From the NCBI GenBank assembly GCA_027489105.1, contig JAIYAJ010000021.1:1-26337 (forward strand): a stretch of DNA of 26,337 nucleotides, given 5' to 3'. Below the pieces are notes generated by a model. The model worked only from the letters and a program-made list of their open reading frames with translations. It did not search any database and was not told the DNA's origin. The position numbers and the translations under genes were made by a program. This DNA is from Zymomonas sp. (lineage in GTDB: Bacteria > Pseudomonadota > Alphaproteobacteria > Sphingomonadales > Sphingomonadaceae). Position 1 is the first letter of the stretch, and each line of letters begins with the position of its first letter. Below are positions 1-7,615 of this stretch, one piece after another.

Positions 1-108
1 GTCCCCGACGATCGCGATGCTGCCCTCGAACTTGTTCTGCCGCAGCGCCACGGCCGCCTGCGCGCCGCCATGACCGGCGCCTACGATCAGCACGTCATAC
101 TGGGCCAA
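1..108 (-). CDS. NAD(P)/FAD-dependent ferredoxin-reductase-type protein, N-terminus only
   Basis: The reverse strand gives 36 codons running off the left edge. The predicted start is TTG at 106-108, with a GGGGAG ribosome-binding site about 9 bases upstream. After MAQYD comes the beta-alpha-beta FAD fingerprint V-G-A-G-H-G-G at residues 9-15, then AQAAVALRQ and IAIVGD. This pattern is typical of rubredoxin, putidaredoxin or rhodocoxin reductases, which pass electrons from NAD(P)H to a small iron-sulfur protein. Only the first dinucleotide fold is present, so the exact family cannot be fixed. It lies far from the Rieske oxygenase at 14217, which has no reductase beside it; whether this gene supplies that enzyme is a guess. 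It diverges from the tRNA gene. Confidence 0.7.
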   Translation of the reverse strand, partial: MAQYDVLIVGAGHGGAQAAVALRQNKFEGSIAIVGD

Positions 109-174
109 TTGCGAATCTCCCCGCCATGTTTTCAAGCTGGGGCGGTCTGTAGTGGGTGGAACGGCAAAGTCCAG

Positions 175-203
175 TTGACCGGCCCTCGCACCCTGCTTAT
201 AGG
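175..203 (+). promoter_or_regulatory. Promoter of the tRNA-Met gene
   Basis: TTGACC (175-180) and TATAGG (198-203) are separated by exactly 17 bases. They end about 30 bases before the tRNA 5' end, so the expected start would leave a short leader. This is a good match to the housekeeping sigma consensus, but it is a prediction from sequence only. Confidence 0.6.
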
Positions 204-234
204 CCCGCTCCACCGCAGTCGCGGACGCCTTTGG

Positions 235-311
235 GGCGGAGTAGCTCAGTTGGTTAGAGCAGCGGAATCATAATCCGCGTGTCGGGGGTTCAAGTCCCTC
301 CTCCGCTACCA
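235..311 (+). tRNA. tRNA-Met (anticodon CAT)
   Basis: A 77-base cloverleaf can be folded by eye. The acceptor stem GGCGGAG pairs with CTCCGCT with a G-U at the first pair. The D-arm contains TAGCTCAGTTGGTTAGAGCA. The anticodon stem GCGGA/TCCGC closes the 7-base loop ATCATAA, giving anticodon CAT. The T-arm has GTTCAAGTC, and CCA is encoded at 309-311. The first base pair is not mismatched and the overall sequence matches the alphaproteobacterial elongator type, so it is unlikely to be the initiator. A CAT anticodon could also be modified to read AUA (tRNA-Ile2), but the body resembles Met. Confidence 0.95.
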
Positions 312-312
312 C

Positions 313-351
313 CGGAAATCTTGGAAAAACCTGGCATTTCCGCCGTTTTTT
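313..351 (+). terminator. Possible terminator of tRNA-Met
   Basis: CGGAAAT (313-319) can pair with ATTTCCG (336-342) around a 16-base loop, followed within three bases by six T residues (346-351). The stem is short and the loop large, so it is a weak but well-placed intrinsic terminator. Confidence 0.45.
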
Positions 352-388
352 CGGCCTTCGAGGTGACGATTTTTCTTGCCCCCAAACT

Positions 389-403
389 GTACCGGTTGGT
401 TAC
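389..403. promoter_or_regulatory. TetR/AcrR-like operator dyad with no obvious target gene
   Basis: GTACC-GGTT-GGTTAC is a near-palindrome of the kind bound by TetR/AcrR-type repressors. The nearest downstream genes are the 3' end of a minus-strand MarR gene on one side and the tRNA gene on the other, so no present gene clearly uses it. It may be the relic of a deleted regulated gene. Confidence 0.25.
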
Positions 404-526
404 ATTTAGGCTCATTCAGACCCCCTAGTGAACGGGTTTGTGAACTGGTTTCGTCGTCTCTCACTGCCGAGATTCGCATGAGAAGACAGGACTTCACCCC
501 CGCAATGCTTGACTCGATGGCGTTTG

Positions 527-576
527 GTCGTCGGCCGGACCCCGCCGTCGTCGGCCGGACCCCGCCGTCGTCGGCC
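527..576. repeat. 20-bp direct tandem repeat, about 2.5 copies
   Basis: The unit GTCGTCGGCCGGACCCCGCC occurs at 527-546 and again without change at 547-566. A partial third copy, GTCGTCGGCC, follows at 567-576. It lies in non-coding DNA. Perfect copies suggest recent slippage. Confidence 0.85.
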
Positions 577-649
577 TGACATTTGTGAACGCGCCGGGCG
601 GCCGAAAGAGCTGGAGCTTCAGGCGGCGACTGAACCGCCCCGGCCTTGT

Positions 650-1081
650 TCATGGCGCAAGCCCGCGCTCGAGCCGTGCCAGAATATGCTTCAGCTCACT
701 CAGCTCTTCGGCCGCCAGAACCTCACTGATACGGGCATCCGTCGCTTCAAGATCCGCTAGGAGGGCATTGGTGAGTTGCCTGCCCTTCGTCGTCAGGCGC
801 ATCGCTTGAGACCGGCCGTCGATGGCAGCCCTGTCCAGCAGGCCCTGCGCTTCGAGCGCTGCGATGATCGGCGTCATGTTCGCCCGCTTGATCCCCAGTT
901 CCTCACACAGATCGCGTTGGCGGCAGCCGGGATTAGCGCTGATGAGGGTCAGCACGGTGCCCTGTGTGATGCTGAGACCGAATCGTTCCGCTGCTTGCGC
1001 GGCTCGACCCATCAATATGATGGAGGCCCGGCGCATGCGGTAACCGAGATGCTGCGCGACGGGATTTTCCAAGCTGGTCAT
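650..1081 (-). CDS. ferC: MarR-family repressor, FerC-like
   Basis: A 143-residue winged-helix regulator. The start chosen is ATG at 1079-1081 (MTSLENPVAQHLGYRMRRAS), which has an AGG ribosome-binding site 6-7 bases upstream. A longer frame reaches 1150 but has no such site and would run towards the operator. The MarR core is visible: a dimerisation helix, the recognition helix region CRQRDLCEELGIKRANMTPII, and the wing D-G-R-S-Q-A-M-R-L-T-T-K-G-R. It is divergent from the ferulate operon, and a perfect palindrome lies between them at 1166-1182. In Sphingobium SYK-6, FerC is a MarR-type repressor of the ferBA operon that is relieved by the hydroxycinnamoyl-CoA products. The same role here is inferred from position and family. 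Confidence 0.85.
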   Translation of the reverse strand: MTSLENPVAQHLGYRMRRASIILMGRAAQAAERFGLSITQGTVLTLISANPGCRQRDLCEELGIKRANMTPIIAALEAQGLLDRAAIDGRSQAMRLTTKGRQLTNALLADLEATDARISEVLAAEELSELKHILARLERGLAP

Positions 1082-1141
1082 GATCCTGCCCTTTCTGTCC
1101 GGCCCATGCCCCAAGGCCGTTGCAACTGCCACCGGATTCAC

Positions 1142-1169
1142 TTGCATCACAAGGTGGGTGTGTTATGTT
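1142..1169 (+). promoter_or_regulatory. Possible promoter of the ferulate operon
   Basis: TTGCAT (1142-1147) and TATGTT (1164-1169) lie 16 bases apart, about 40 bases before the aldehyde dehydrogenase start. The -10 overlaps the left arm of the MarR palindrome, as expected for a repressed promoter. The match to consensus is only moderate. Confidence 0.35.
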
Positions 1170-1182
1170 ATGTTACATAACA
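1166..1182. promoter_or_regulatory. MarR-type operator between ferC and the ferulate operon
   Basis: TGTTATG-TTA-CATAACA is a perfect 17-bp inverted repeat with 7-bp arms. It is embedded in a run of three TGTTA units (1161-1175). It sits in the middle of the divergent intergenic region, 84 bases from the MarR start and 28 from the aldehyde dehydrogenase start, so one bound dimer could silence both genes. Confidence 0.75.
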
Positions 1183-1209
1183 ATAAGCCATTCTCTCCCG
1201 GAGTCGGAA

Positions 1210-2661
1210 ATGTCTGAATCGAGTGTTGCTCTGTTCATCGGTGGCGAAGCACTGCCGGGCGATGCCTGCTTTGAGCGGCGCGATCCGGTTACCGGCGCCG
1301 TTGTCACGCGTGCTGCGGCTGCAACGCCTGCGCAGGCCGCTGCGGCATGCGATGCAGCTGGTGCTGCATTTCCTGCATGGTCCGCGCTTGGCCCCAATGC
1401 CCGGCGCGCCAAGCTGATGGCCGCCGCCGCGGCCATGGAGGCGCGCGCCGATCAGTTCGTCGATGCGATGATGGGCGAGATCGGTGCGACCGAAGGCTGG
1501 GCGCGCTTCAACCTGATGCTCGCAGCCGGTATGGTCCGTGAGGCGGCGGCATTGACCACCCAGATCGGCGGTGAGGTGATCCCCTCGGACAAGGCCGGCT
1601 GCATCGCCATGGCGCTGCGTGAGCCTGCGGGAGTCGTGCTCGGCATGGCGCCATGGAATGCGCCGATCATCCTTGGCACGCGCGCCATCGCGGTACCGCT
1701 CGCCTGCGGCAACACGGTGGTGCTCAAGGCCTCCGAGCAATGCCCGCGCACGCATGCGCTGATCATCGAGGCTTTTGCCGATGCAGGCCTTGGCGCGGGC
1801 GTGGTCAACCTCGTCACCAACGCGCCTGAGGATGCGGGCGAGGTTGTTGGCGCAATGATCGATCACCCGGCAGTGCGGCGGGTCAACTTCACCGGATCGA
1901 CTGCGGTCGGCCGGATCATCGCGCGGCGCTGTGCCGACAATCTCAAGCCTGCGCTGCTCGAACTGGGGGGCAAGGCACCGCTGATCGTGCTGGAAGACGC
2001 CGATCTCGACGAAGCGGTCAAAGCGGCAGCATTCGGGGCCTTCATGAATCAGGGCCAGATCTGCATGTCGACCGAACGTATCATCGTGGTCGAGGCGATC
2101 GCCGATGCCTTTGCCGAAAAATTTGCCGCCAAAGTCCGCACCATGGCGGTGGGCGATCCGCGTGAAGGCAAGACCCCGCTTGGCGCGGTGGTCGATCTGA
2201 AGACGGTCGCCCATGTCGCCGCACTGGTCGAGGACGCGCTGGCTGCAGGCGCCCGCCAGCTTGTCGGTGGCGCGGCCGATGGCGTGCTGATGCCCGCCCA
2301 TGTCATCGACGGCGTTACCCCGACGATGAAGCTGTTCCGTGACGAGAGCTTCGGCCCCGTGGTCGGGATCATACGCGCGCGCGACGAGGCTGCAGCGATC
2401 GCGCTTGCCAACGACACCGAATATGGCCTGTCCGCCGCCGTCTTCACCCGCGACACAGCACGCGGCCTCAGGGTTGCGCGCCAGATCAGCTCGGGCATCT
2501 GCCACATCAACGGTCCGACCGTGCATGATGAGGCGCAGATGCCTTTCGGCGGCACCAAGGCCTCGGGCTATGGCCGGTTCGGCGGCAAGGCCGGGATCGA
2601 CGCCTTCACCGAACTGCGCTGGATCACGCTCGAGACCGAGCCCGGCCACTATCCGATCTGA
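1210..2661 (+). CDS. vdh: NAD-dependent aromatic aldehyde dehydrogenase (vanillin dehydrogenase, LigV/Vdh-like)
   Basis: A 483-residue aldehyde dehydrogenase. The start at 1210 follows GGAG with a 6-base gap; the frame opens earlier, but that part is intergenic and holds the operator. Hallmarks seen are W-N-A-P (about 154-157), F-T-G-S-T-A-V-G, the general base E251 in L-E-L-G-G-K, and the nucleophile C285 in N-Q-G-Q-I-C. The spacing of 34 between these two residues is standard. The sequence resembles the salicylaldehyde/vanillin dehydrogenase subgroup. In this operon it should oxidise the vanillin and 4-hydroxybenzaldehyde released by FerB to vanillate and 4-hydroxybenzoate. It is the first gene of the operon, 13 bases ahead of the DUF3237 gene. 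Substrate choice is inferred from the neighbours. Confidence 0.85.
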   Translation: MSESSVALFIGGEALPGDACFERRDPVTGAVVTRAAAATPAQAAAACDAAGAAFPAWSALGPNARRAKLMAAAAAMEARADQFVDAMMGEIGATEGWARFNLMLAAGMVREAAALTTQIGGEVIPSDKAGCIAMALREPAGVVLGMAPWNAPIILGTRAIAVPLACGNTVVLKASEQCPRTHALIIEAFADAGLGAGVVNLVTNAPEDAGEVVGAMIDHPAVRRVNFTGSTAVGRIIARRCADNLKPALLELGGKAPLIVLEDADLDEAVKAAAFGAFMNQGQICMSTERIIVVEAIADAFAEKFAAKVRTMAVGDPREGKTPLGAVVDLKTVAHVAALVEDALAAGARQLVGGAADGVLMPAHVIDGVTPTMKLFRDESFGPVVGIIRARDEAAAIALANDTEYGLSAAVFTRDTARGLRVARQISSGICHINGPTVHDEAQMPFGGTKASGYGRFGGKAGIDAFTELRWITLETEPGHYPI

Positions 2662-2674
2662 AGGAGTGCGCGCC

Positions 2675-3217
2675 ATGCCCACCAGTCGCCGCCTGTTTCT
2701 CGGAGGGATTGCCGGATTGGTCGCCATGCCGGGGGTGCGGGCGCTGGCAGGCCCGGCAGCGCCCGCTCCCGGCCTGGCCCATGCGTTTACCGTCCTGGTC
2801 AAGGTCGCCACACCGGTCGAGCTCGGCACGATTGCGGGCGCGCAGCGGCGCTTCATCCCGATTGTCGGCGGGACGGTCGAAGGCCCGCGCCTCACCGGTG
2901 AAGTCCTGCCATGGGGCGGGGACTGGCAGGATATCCGGCCAGGCGGCGTTACAGAGGTCACCGCGCGTTACTTCCTCAAGGCGGAAGACGGAACCGTCAT
3001 TGGGGTCGAGAATGCTGGCCTGCGCATCGCCAGCGAGGCGGTGACGGCCGATCTCGCGCGCGGGGGGGCGGTCGATCCTCGAGCTTATTACTTCCGCACC
3101 ACCCCGCGTTTCGATGTCGCCCCCGGCGCGCACGGCTGGCTGTCGCGCACCGCCTTTGTCGCCAGCGGCATCCGCCGCCCCGATCTCGTCCAGATCGACA
3201 TCTTCAGCATCGACTGA
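2675..3217 (+). CDS. Tat-exported DUF3237 (UPF0311) protein
   Basis: A 180-residue protein with AAGGAG ahead of ATG 2675. The N-terminus S-R-R-L-F-L (R5, R6) followed by a hydrophobic stretch and A-L-A at 23-25 reads as a twin-arginine signal peptide, so the mature protein should be periplasmic. The rest matches DUF3237: an F-x-V-x-V opening, the G-G-T-V-E-G-P-R-L-T-G-E-V-L-P block, and Y-Y-F-R-T-T-P-R-F near the C-terminus. DUF3237 proteins are small beta-barrels that often sit in aromatic-catabolism operons; I know of no assigned reaction. It lies between vdh and ferB, so it is probably co-expressed with ferulate use. Export makes a catalytic role in the cytoplasmic pathway unlikely; binding or cleaving substrate in the periplasm is possible but unproven. 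Confidence 0.8.
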   Translation: MPTSRRLFLGGIAGLVAMPGVRALAGPAAPAPGLAHAFTVLVKVATPVELGTIAGAQRRFIPIVGGTVEGPRLTGEVLPWGGDWQDIRPGGVTEVTARYFLKAEDGTVIGVENAGLRIASEAVTADLARGGAVDPRAYYFRTTPRFDVAPGAHGWLSRTAFVASGIRRPDLVQIDIFSID

Positions 3218-3243
3218 CCCCTGTTCTACCGATGGAGACTACC

Positions 3244-4080
3244 ATGACCGATCGTCCCGAGTCCGAGACCGTTGCTTTTGATGTCATCGATGGCGTCGCC
3301 TGGGTCCGCTTCAACCGCCCTGAGAAGCGCAACTGCATGAGCCCCAAGCTCAACCGCCAGATGATGCGGGTGCTCGACTCGCTCGAATATCGCGAGGATG
3401 TCGGTGTGCTGGTGCTCTCGGGCGAGGGCACGGCGTGGTCGGCAGGAATGGATCTCAAGGAGTATTTCCGTGAGACCGAAGCCCTCGGCCTCGCCGGGAC
3501 CCGCACCGCGCAGAGCGAGGCCTATGGCTGGTGGCGGCGGCTGCGGTGGTATCAAAAGCCGACCATTGCGATGGTCAACGGCTGGTGCTTTGGCGGGGGC
3601 TATGGCCCGCTGTTCGGCTGCGATCTCGCTTTCGCGGCCGAGGATGCGACCTTCGGCTTGTCCGAGATCAACTGGGGCATTCTGCCGGGTGGCGGCGCAT
3701 CCAAGGTCATCGTCGAACTGACCGGCTTCCGCAAAGCCATGTATCACGCGATGATGGGCGAGAATATCAGCGGCAAGACCGCCGCCGAATGGGGCCTCGT
3801 CAATGAAGCCCTGCCGGCCGACGCGCTGCGGGCCCGGGTTGAAGAGGTCGCCAAGGTGCTGTTGGCCAAGAACCCGGTCGCCTTGAAAGCCACCAAGGAC
3901 GCGATCCGCCGGGTGCGCGAGATGACCTACGACAATGCCGAAGACTATCTGATCCGCGCGCAGGAAGCCGCCAATTCCTTCGACAATGACGGGCGCAAGG
4001 AAGGCATCCGCCAGTTCATCGACGACAAGACCTACAAGCCGGGTCTGGGCGCTTACGACAAGTCGAAGCAGACCGTCTGA
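3244..4080 (+). CDS. ferB: Feruloyl-CoA / p-coumaroyl-CoA hydratase-lyase
   Basis: A 278-residue crotonase-fold enzyme that hydrates the hydroxycinnamoyl-CoA double bond and then splits the product into vanillin (or 4-hydroxybenzaldehyde) and acetyl-CoA. The start at 3244 has GGAG 6 bases upstream; an in-frame ATG at 3232 lacks one. Features seen are the CoA/oxyanion-hole loop S-A-G-M-D-L-K, the second loop N-G-W-C-F-G-G-G-Y-G-P, and S-E-I-N-W-G-I-L-P-G-G with the catalytic glutamate at E141 (E143 in Pseudomonas HCHL). The C-terminal segment carries tyrosines at 229 and 235, in the area of the phenol-binding tyrosine. Length and motifs fit the HCHL/FerB family rather than fatty-acid enoyl-CoA hydratases. 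It is followed 20 bases later by ferA. Confidence 0.92.
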   Translation: MTDRPESETVAFDVIDGVAWVRFNRPEKRNCMSPKLNRQMMRVLDSLEYREDVGVLVLSGEGTAWSAGMDLKEYFRETEALGLAGTRTAQSEAYGWWRRLRWYQKPTIAMVNGWCFGGGYGPLFGCDLAFAAEDATFGLSEINWGILPGGGASKVIVELTGFRKAMYHAMMGENISGKTAAEWGLVNEALPADALRARVEEVAKVLLAKNPVALKATKDAIRRVREMTYDNAEDYLIRAQEAANSFDNDGRKEGIRQFIDDKTYKPGLGAYDKSKQTV

Positions 4081-4100
4081 GCGGCGCGGGGGAGCATGTC

Positions 4101-6245
4101 ATGACGATCGATACCCTCGGTTCGCCGCCGGACCCCGTGGTGCGCCCGGGCCTTGAACGCCTGCTCTTGCCGCGCTCGGTGGTGGTCGTGGGGGCATCGG
4201 AGAAGCCCGGCGCGCTGGGGGCGTCGGTGCTCGCCAATCTCGAACGCAATGGGTTTGCCGGGGACATCCACCTCATCAATCCCAAGCGCGACGAAATCGG
4301 CGGGCGGCCATGCCTCGCTTCGATCGAGGCGCTGCCGCATGGGGTGGATGCGGCCGTGCTCGCGATCCCGCGCGCGGGCGTGCTCGATGCGCTTCGGGCG
4401 CTTGCCGCGCGCGGTTGCGGGGCGGCAATCGTGTTTTCGGCCGGCTTTGCGGAAGGCGGGCGACAGGGCCTTGCCGATCAGCGCGAAATCGCCCGGATCG
4501 CCGCCGAAAGCGGCATGGTGATCGAAGGGCCGAACTGCCTGGGCCTCGTCAATTTCGCTGCACGCATCCCGCTGACCTTCGTTGAAACGCTGGTGCCGCC
4601 GCCGGGGCCGGGCGTTGGCGTGGGGATCGTCTCGCAGTCGGGTGCTATGGCAGCGGTGCTGGGTACCATGCTGATGGGCCGCGCGATGAACCTCACCCTG
4701 TCCGTCTCGACCGGAAACGAGGCAGCGAGCGGCGTTGAGGACTATGTCGAGTATCTCGTCGCGGATCCGGCAACGCGCGTGATCGCGATGATCGTCGAAC
4801 AATTCCGCCAGCCGCAGCGCTTCCTGGCCGCCGCCCGCGCCGCACGCGCGGCGGGCAAGCTGATCGTGCTGCTGCACCCCGGCAAATCGGCCGCCGCGCG
4901 AGAGAGTGCCGCGACCCATACCGGCGCGCTGGCGGGCGATTATGCGTTGATGCGCGCGTTGGTCGAACGCACCGGCGTTCTCTTTGCCGAAACGCTCGAA
5001 GAGCTGGGCGACATCACGGAGATTGCCGCGCGTTGTCCGGCGCTGCCCGTCGGCGGCACGGCGGTGCTGGGCGAATCCGGAGCTTTCAAGGCGCTGACGC
5101 TGGATCTGTGCGAAGGGTTGGGCGTCGCGCTTCCGGCGCTTGACGACGCCAACGCCCCCGCCGTGCGCGCAGCGATGCCGGACTTCGTCGCGGTCAGCAA
5201 TCCGCTCGATATCACCGCCCAGGGATTGGTAGAGCCCGACATCTACTACCGCCTCATCAAGGCGCTGCACGATGATCCACGCTTCGGTTGCATCGTCGTC
5301 GGGATCATCCAGACCGACGACAAAACCACCGCGATCAAGCTTCCCGCGATCCTGCGCGCCGTGCAGGATATGCAGCTGGTCAAACCGCTGATCTATGCCG
5401 GGCTCGATGAAGGCGCGGCGATCAGCACGGCCGACCGCGATGCCCTGCGCGCGGCAGGGGTGCCGGTGTTTCCGAGCACCGAGCGGGTCCTGCGCGCCAT
5501 CGCCCGTCTCGGCGCGCTGGATGACCGCGTTCTGGATGCGCGCGTTGCCGAGCCAGTCGCGCTCGACCTCGGCGGCATGCAGGGTGTGATCCCCGAATAT
5601 CGCGCCAAGGCGATGCTTGCTCCGATGGGGCTCGCCTTTCCCGCAGGCGGGCTCGCCCGCTCGGTCGACGAGGCGGTCGCTGTTGCCGAGCGGGTCGGCT
5701 ATCCCGTGGCGATCAAGGCACAGGCGGCTGCACTCAGCCACAAGAGCGATGCGGGCGGCGTGCTCCTTGGTCTAGCCGATGCTGATGCGGTGCGGGCGGC
5801 CTGGCTGCGGCTCCACGAAAATGTCGCCGCCTATGATGCCGCCATCACCTTGGACGGCGCGCTGGTCGAGGCGATGGGGAAGCGCGGAGTGGAATTGATC
5901 ATCGGGGCCAAGCGCGATCCCGACTGGGGGCCGGTGGTGCTCGTCGGTTTCGGGGGCATCACCGCAGAAATATTGCAGGATGTGCGCCTCATCACCCCCG
6001 ACATGACCGAGGCAGCGATCATCGCCGAACTCGGCCGGTTGCAGAGCGCCGCGCTGCTGCACGGCTATCGCGGGTCGCCCGCGCTCGACGTTGCCGCCGT
6101 GGCCCGCGCCGTAACCGTTTTGATGGACGTGCTGATCGGCACGCCGGTAATCCGCGAGGTCGATCTCAACCCGGTCATCATCCATCCGGCGGGCGAGGGC
6201 GTAGTTGCGCTCGATGCGCTGATGCTGGTGGCAGGAACCGATTAA
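4101..6245 (+). CDS. ferA: Feruloyl-CoA synthetase, NDP-forming type
   Basis: A 714-residue fused acyl-CoA synthetase of the ADP-forming superfamily, not the AMP-forming type used for ferulate by pseudomonads. Order: CoA-binding Rossmann domain (about 20-150, V-V-V-V-G-A-S and G-P-N-C-L-G), succinyl-CoA-ligase-like domains (about 165-480, S-Q-S-G-A) with the predicted phospho-histidine H273 in T-H-T-G-A-L-A-G, then a C-terminal ATP-grasp domain from about 495 (G-Y-P-V-A-I-K and the D-A-G-G-V motif). SYK-6 FerA belongs to this type and sits next to ferB. It should activate ferulate, p-coumarate and related acids to their CoA thioesters. The start is ATG 4101 after a GGGGGAG-like site. The specific substrate is inferred from the operon. 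Confidence 0.85.
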   Translation: MTIDTLGSPPDPVVRPGLERLLLPRSVVVVGASEKPGALGASVLANLERNGFAGDIHLINPKRDEIGGRPCLASIEALPHGVDAAVLAIPRAGVLDALRALAARGCGAAIVFSAGFAEGGRQGLADQREIARIAAESGMVIEGPNCLGLVNFAARIPLTFVETLVPPPGPGVGVGIVSQSGAMAAVLGTMLMGRAMNLTLSVSTGNEAASGVEDYVEYLVADPATRVIAMIVEQFRQPQRFLAAARAARAAGKLIVLLHPGKSAAARESAATHTGALAGDYALMRALVERTGVLFAETLEELGDITEIAARCPALPVGGTAVLGESGAFKALTLDLCEGLGVALPALDDANAPAVRAAMPDFVAVSNPLDITAQGLVEPDIYYRLIKALHDDPRFGCIVVGIIQTDDKTTAIKLPAILRAVQDMQLVKPLIYAGLDEGAAISTADRDALRAAGVPVFPSTERVLRAIARLGALDDRVLDARVAEPVALDLGGMQGVIPEYRAKAMLAPMGLAFPAGGLARSVDEAVAVAERVGYPVAIKAQAAALSHKSDAGGVLLGLADADAVRAAWLRLHENVAAYDAAITLDGALVEAMGKRGVELIIGAKRDPDWGPVVLVGFGGITAEILQDVRLITPDMTEAAIIAELGRLQSAALLHGYRGSPALDVAAVARAVTVLMDVLIGTPVIREVDLNPVIIHPAGEGVVALDALMLVAGTD

Positions 6246-6304
6246 GCCGGGACGGCGACAGGGCAGGCGGCTGAGACCGACGCTCTGACAGGGAGGAAAA
6301 GACA

Positions 6305-7615
6305 ATGCGCAATGATCCCGCAGCAGTGATCGACAGCGGCCCGATGTCACGGTTTCAGTGGGGCATCGTCGCGGCGATGATCGCTCTCAACGCGCTCGAC
6401 GGGTTCGACGTCATGTCGATCAGCTTCGCCGCGCCGGGGATTGCCGCCGAGTGGGGGGTTGACCGCGCGGCGCTGGGGCTGGTGCTGTCGATGGAACTGG
6501 TGGGGATGGCGGTAGGCTCCCTCATGCTCGGGCAGGTGGCCGATCGCGCGGGGCGGCGGCCTACGATCATCGGGTGCCTCTTGCTGATGACAACGGGGAT
6601 GCTGGGGGCGGCCGCTGCGCATGAGGTTCTGGCGTTGTCGGGTTGGCGTATGCTGACGGGGCTCGGCATCGGGGGAATGCTGGCTGCGATCAACGCCGCC
6701 GTGGCCGAAGCGGCCAACGCCCGCCATCGCGCGCTGGCTGTGGTGCTGATGGCAGCAGGCTATCCTTTCGGTACGATCATCGGCGGCCTGATTGCATCGT
6801 CGCTGCTGGCCCATTTCGATTGGCGCGCCGTCTTCCTGTTCGGTGCTGCGTGGTCCGCAGCAATGATCCCGCTGACGCTCTGGCGGGTGCCGGAATCGGT
6901 CTCCTTTCTGGCCTGGCAGCGCGGGGCGAAGGCGCTGGAGCGGATCAATGCGACCCTTGCACGAATGGGCCATGGAGGGATCGAGGCCTTGCCCGACAGG
7001 CCGGCCGCGCGCGGACGGCTTCCGCTGTCCCAGCTGTTTCAGCCTGCGCTGGTCGCAACCACTGTGGCGCTGACCATCGCCTATCTTGCGCACATCATGA
7101 CATTCTACTTTATCCTCAAGTGGATACCCAAGATCGTAGTCGACATGAATTATCCCGCGCCCGAGGCTGCCGGCGTGCTCGTATGGGCCAGCATTGGCGG
7201 GGCGACGGGATCGCTGCTGCTCGGCCTGCTTACCGCGCGGGTGCGCCTGTTCGTGCTGACCATTTCCGCGATGGTGCTGTCGACCGGGCTGGTGATCCTG
7301 TTCGGCAGCGGCCAGTCCGACCTCGCCTCGCTGTCGCTGGTGGCAGCGCTGGCTGGATTTGCAACCAACGCCGGGGTTGTCGGGCTTTATGGCCTGATCG
7401 CGCAGAGCTTCCGCACCGACCTGCGCGGCACGGCGACCGGGTTCATCATCGGCATCGGTCGCGGCGGGTCGGCCATGGCTCCTGCGGTGGCGGGAATATT
7501 GTTCTCGGCAGGCTATGGCCTGCAGGCGGTGGCGGTGACGATGGCGATGGGCTCCCTGGTCGCGGCCGCCGCGTTGCTGGTCCTGGCGCGGCGGCAGGCC
7601 GCCCCCGCCGGCTGA
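6305..7615 (+). CDS. MFS transporter of the aromatic acid:H+ symporter (AAHS) type
   Basis: A 436-residue, 12-helix membrane protein preceded by GGGAGG. The first helix carries D-G-F-D (32-35), typical of PcaK/BenK/VanK-like aromatic-acid permeases, and the loop between helices 2 and 3 has G-Q-V-A-D-R-A-G-R-R-P (76-86), the family signature. A cytoplasmic loop falls around 200-240 between the two six-helix halves. It is the last gene of the ferulate operon, 59 bases after ferA, so its likely cargo is ferulate, p-coumarate or vanillate; the sequence cannot tell which. No clear terminator follows it. Confidence 0.85.
   Translation: MRNDPAAVIDSGPMSRFQWGIVAAMIALNALDGFDVMSISFAAPGIAAEWGVDRAALGLVLSMELVGMAVGSLMLGQVADRAGRRPTIIGCLLLMTTGMLGAAAAHEVLALSGWRMLTGLGIGGMLAAINAAVAEAANARHRALAVVLMAAGYPFGTIIGGLIASSLLAHFDWRAVFLFGAAWSAAMIPLTLWRVPESVSFLAWQRGAKALERINATLARMGHGGIEALPDRPAARGRLPLSQLFQPALVATTVALTIAYLAHIMTFYFILKWIPKIVVDMNYPAPEAAGVLVWASIGGATGSLLLGLLTARVRLFVLTISAMVLSTGLVILFGSGQSDLASLSLVAALAGFATNAGVVGLYGLIAQSFRTDLRGTATGFIIGIGRGGSAMAPAVAGILFSAGYGLQAVAVTMAMGSLVAAAALLVLARRQAAPAG

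Larger units (their letters stand above)
352..649. other. Gene-poor stretch between tRNA-Met and the MarR gene
   Basis: No convincing gene is seen. The open frames here have no recognisable motif and are interrupted or overlap the tandem repeat. Two things stand out: a TetR-operator-like dyad near 389-403 and a 20-bp tandem repeat at 527-576. Just after the repeat (about 581-640, plus strand) one frame reads E-R-A-G-R-P-K-E-L-E-L-Q-A-A, which resembles the very N-terminus of TetR proteins (G-R-P-R-E-x-D-x-D-x-A). It has no usable continuation and may be chance or the stump of a lost regulator. Confidence 0.4.

Noticed and set aside
1168..2961. 597-codon open frame on the minus strand opposite the aldehyde dehydrogenase
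   Set aside because: It is the shadow of vdh and the DUF3237 gene in GC-rich DNA. It shows no domain pattern, and the plus-strand proteins have intact catalytic motifs.
4053..5741. 562-codon minus-strand open frame opposite ferA
   Set aside because: Composition is rich in R, H and D with no motif. ferA on the other strand is a complete, recognisable enzyme.
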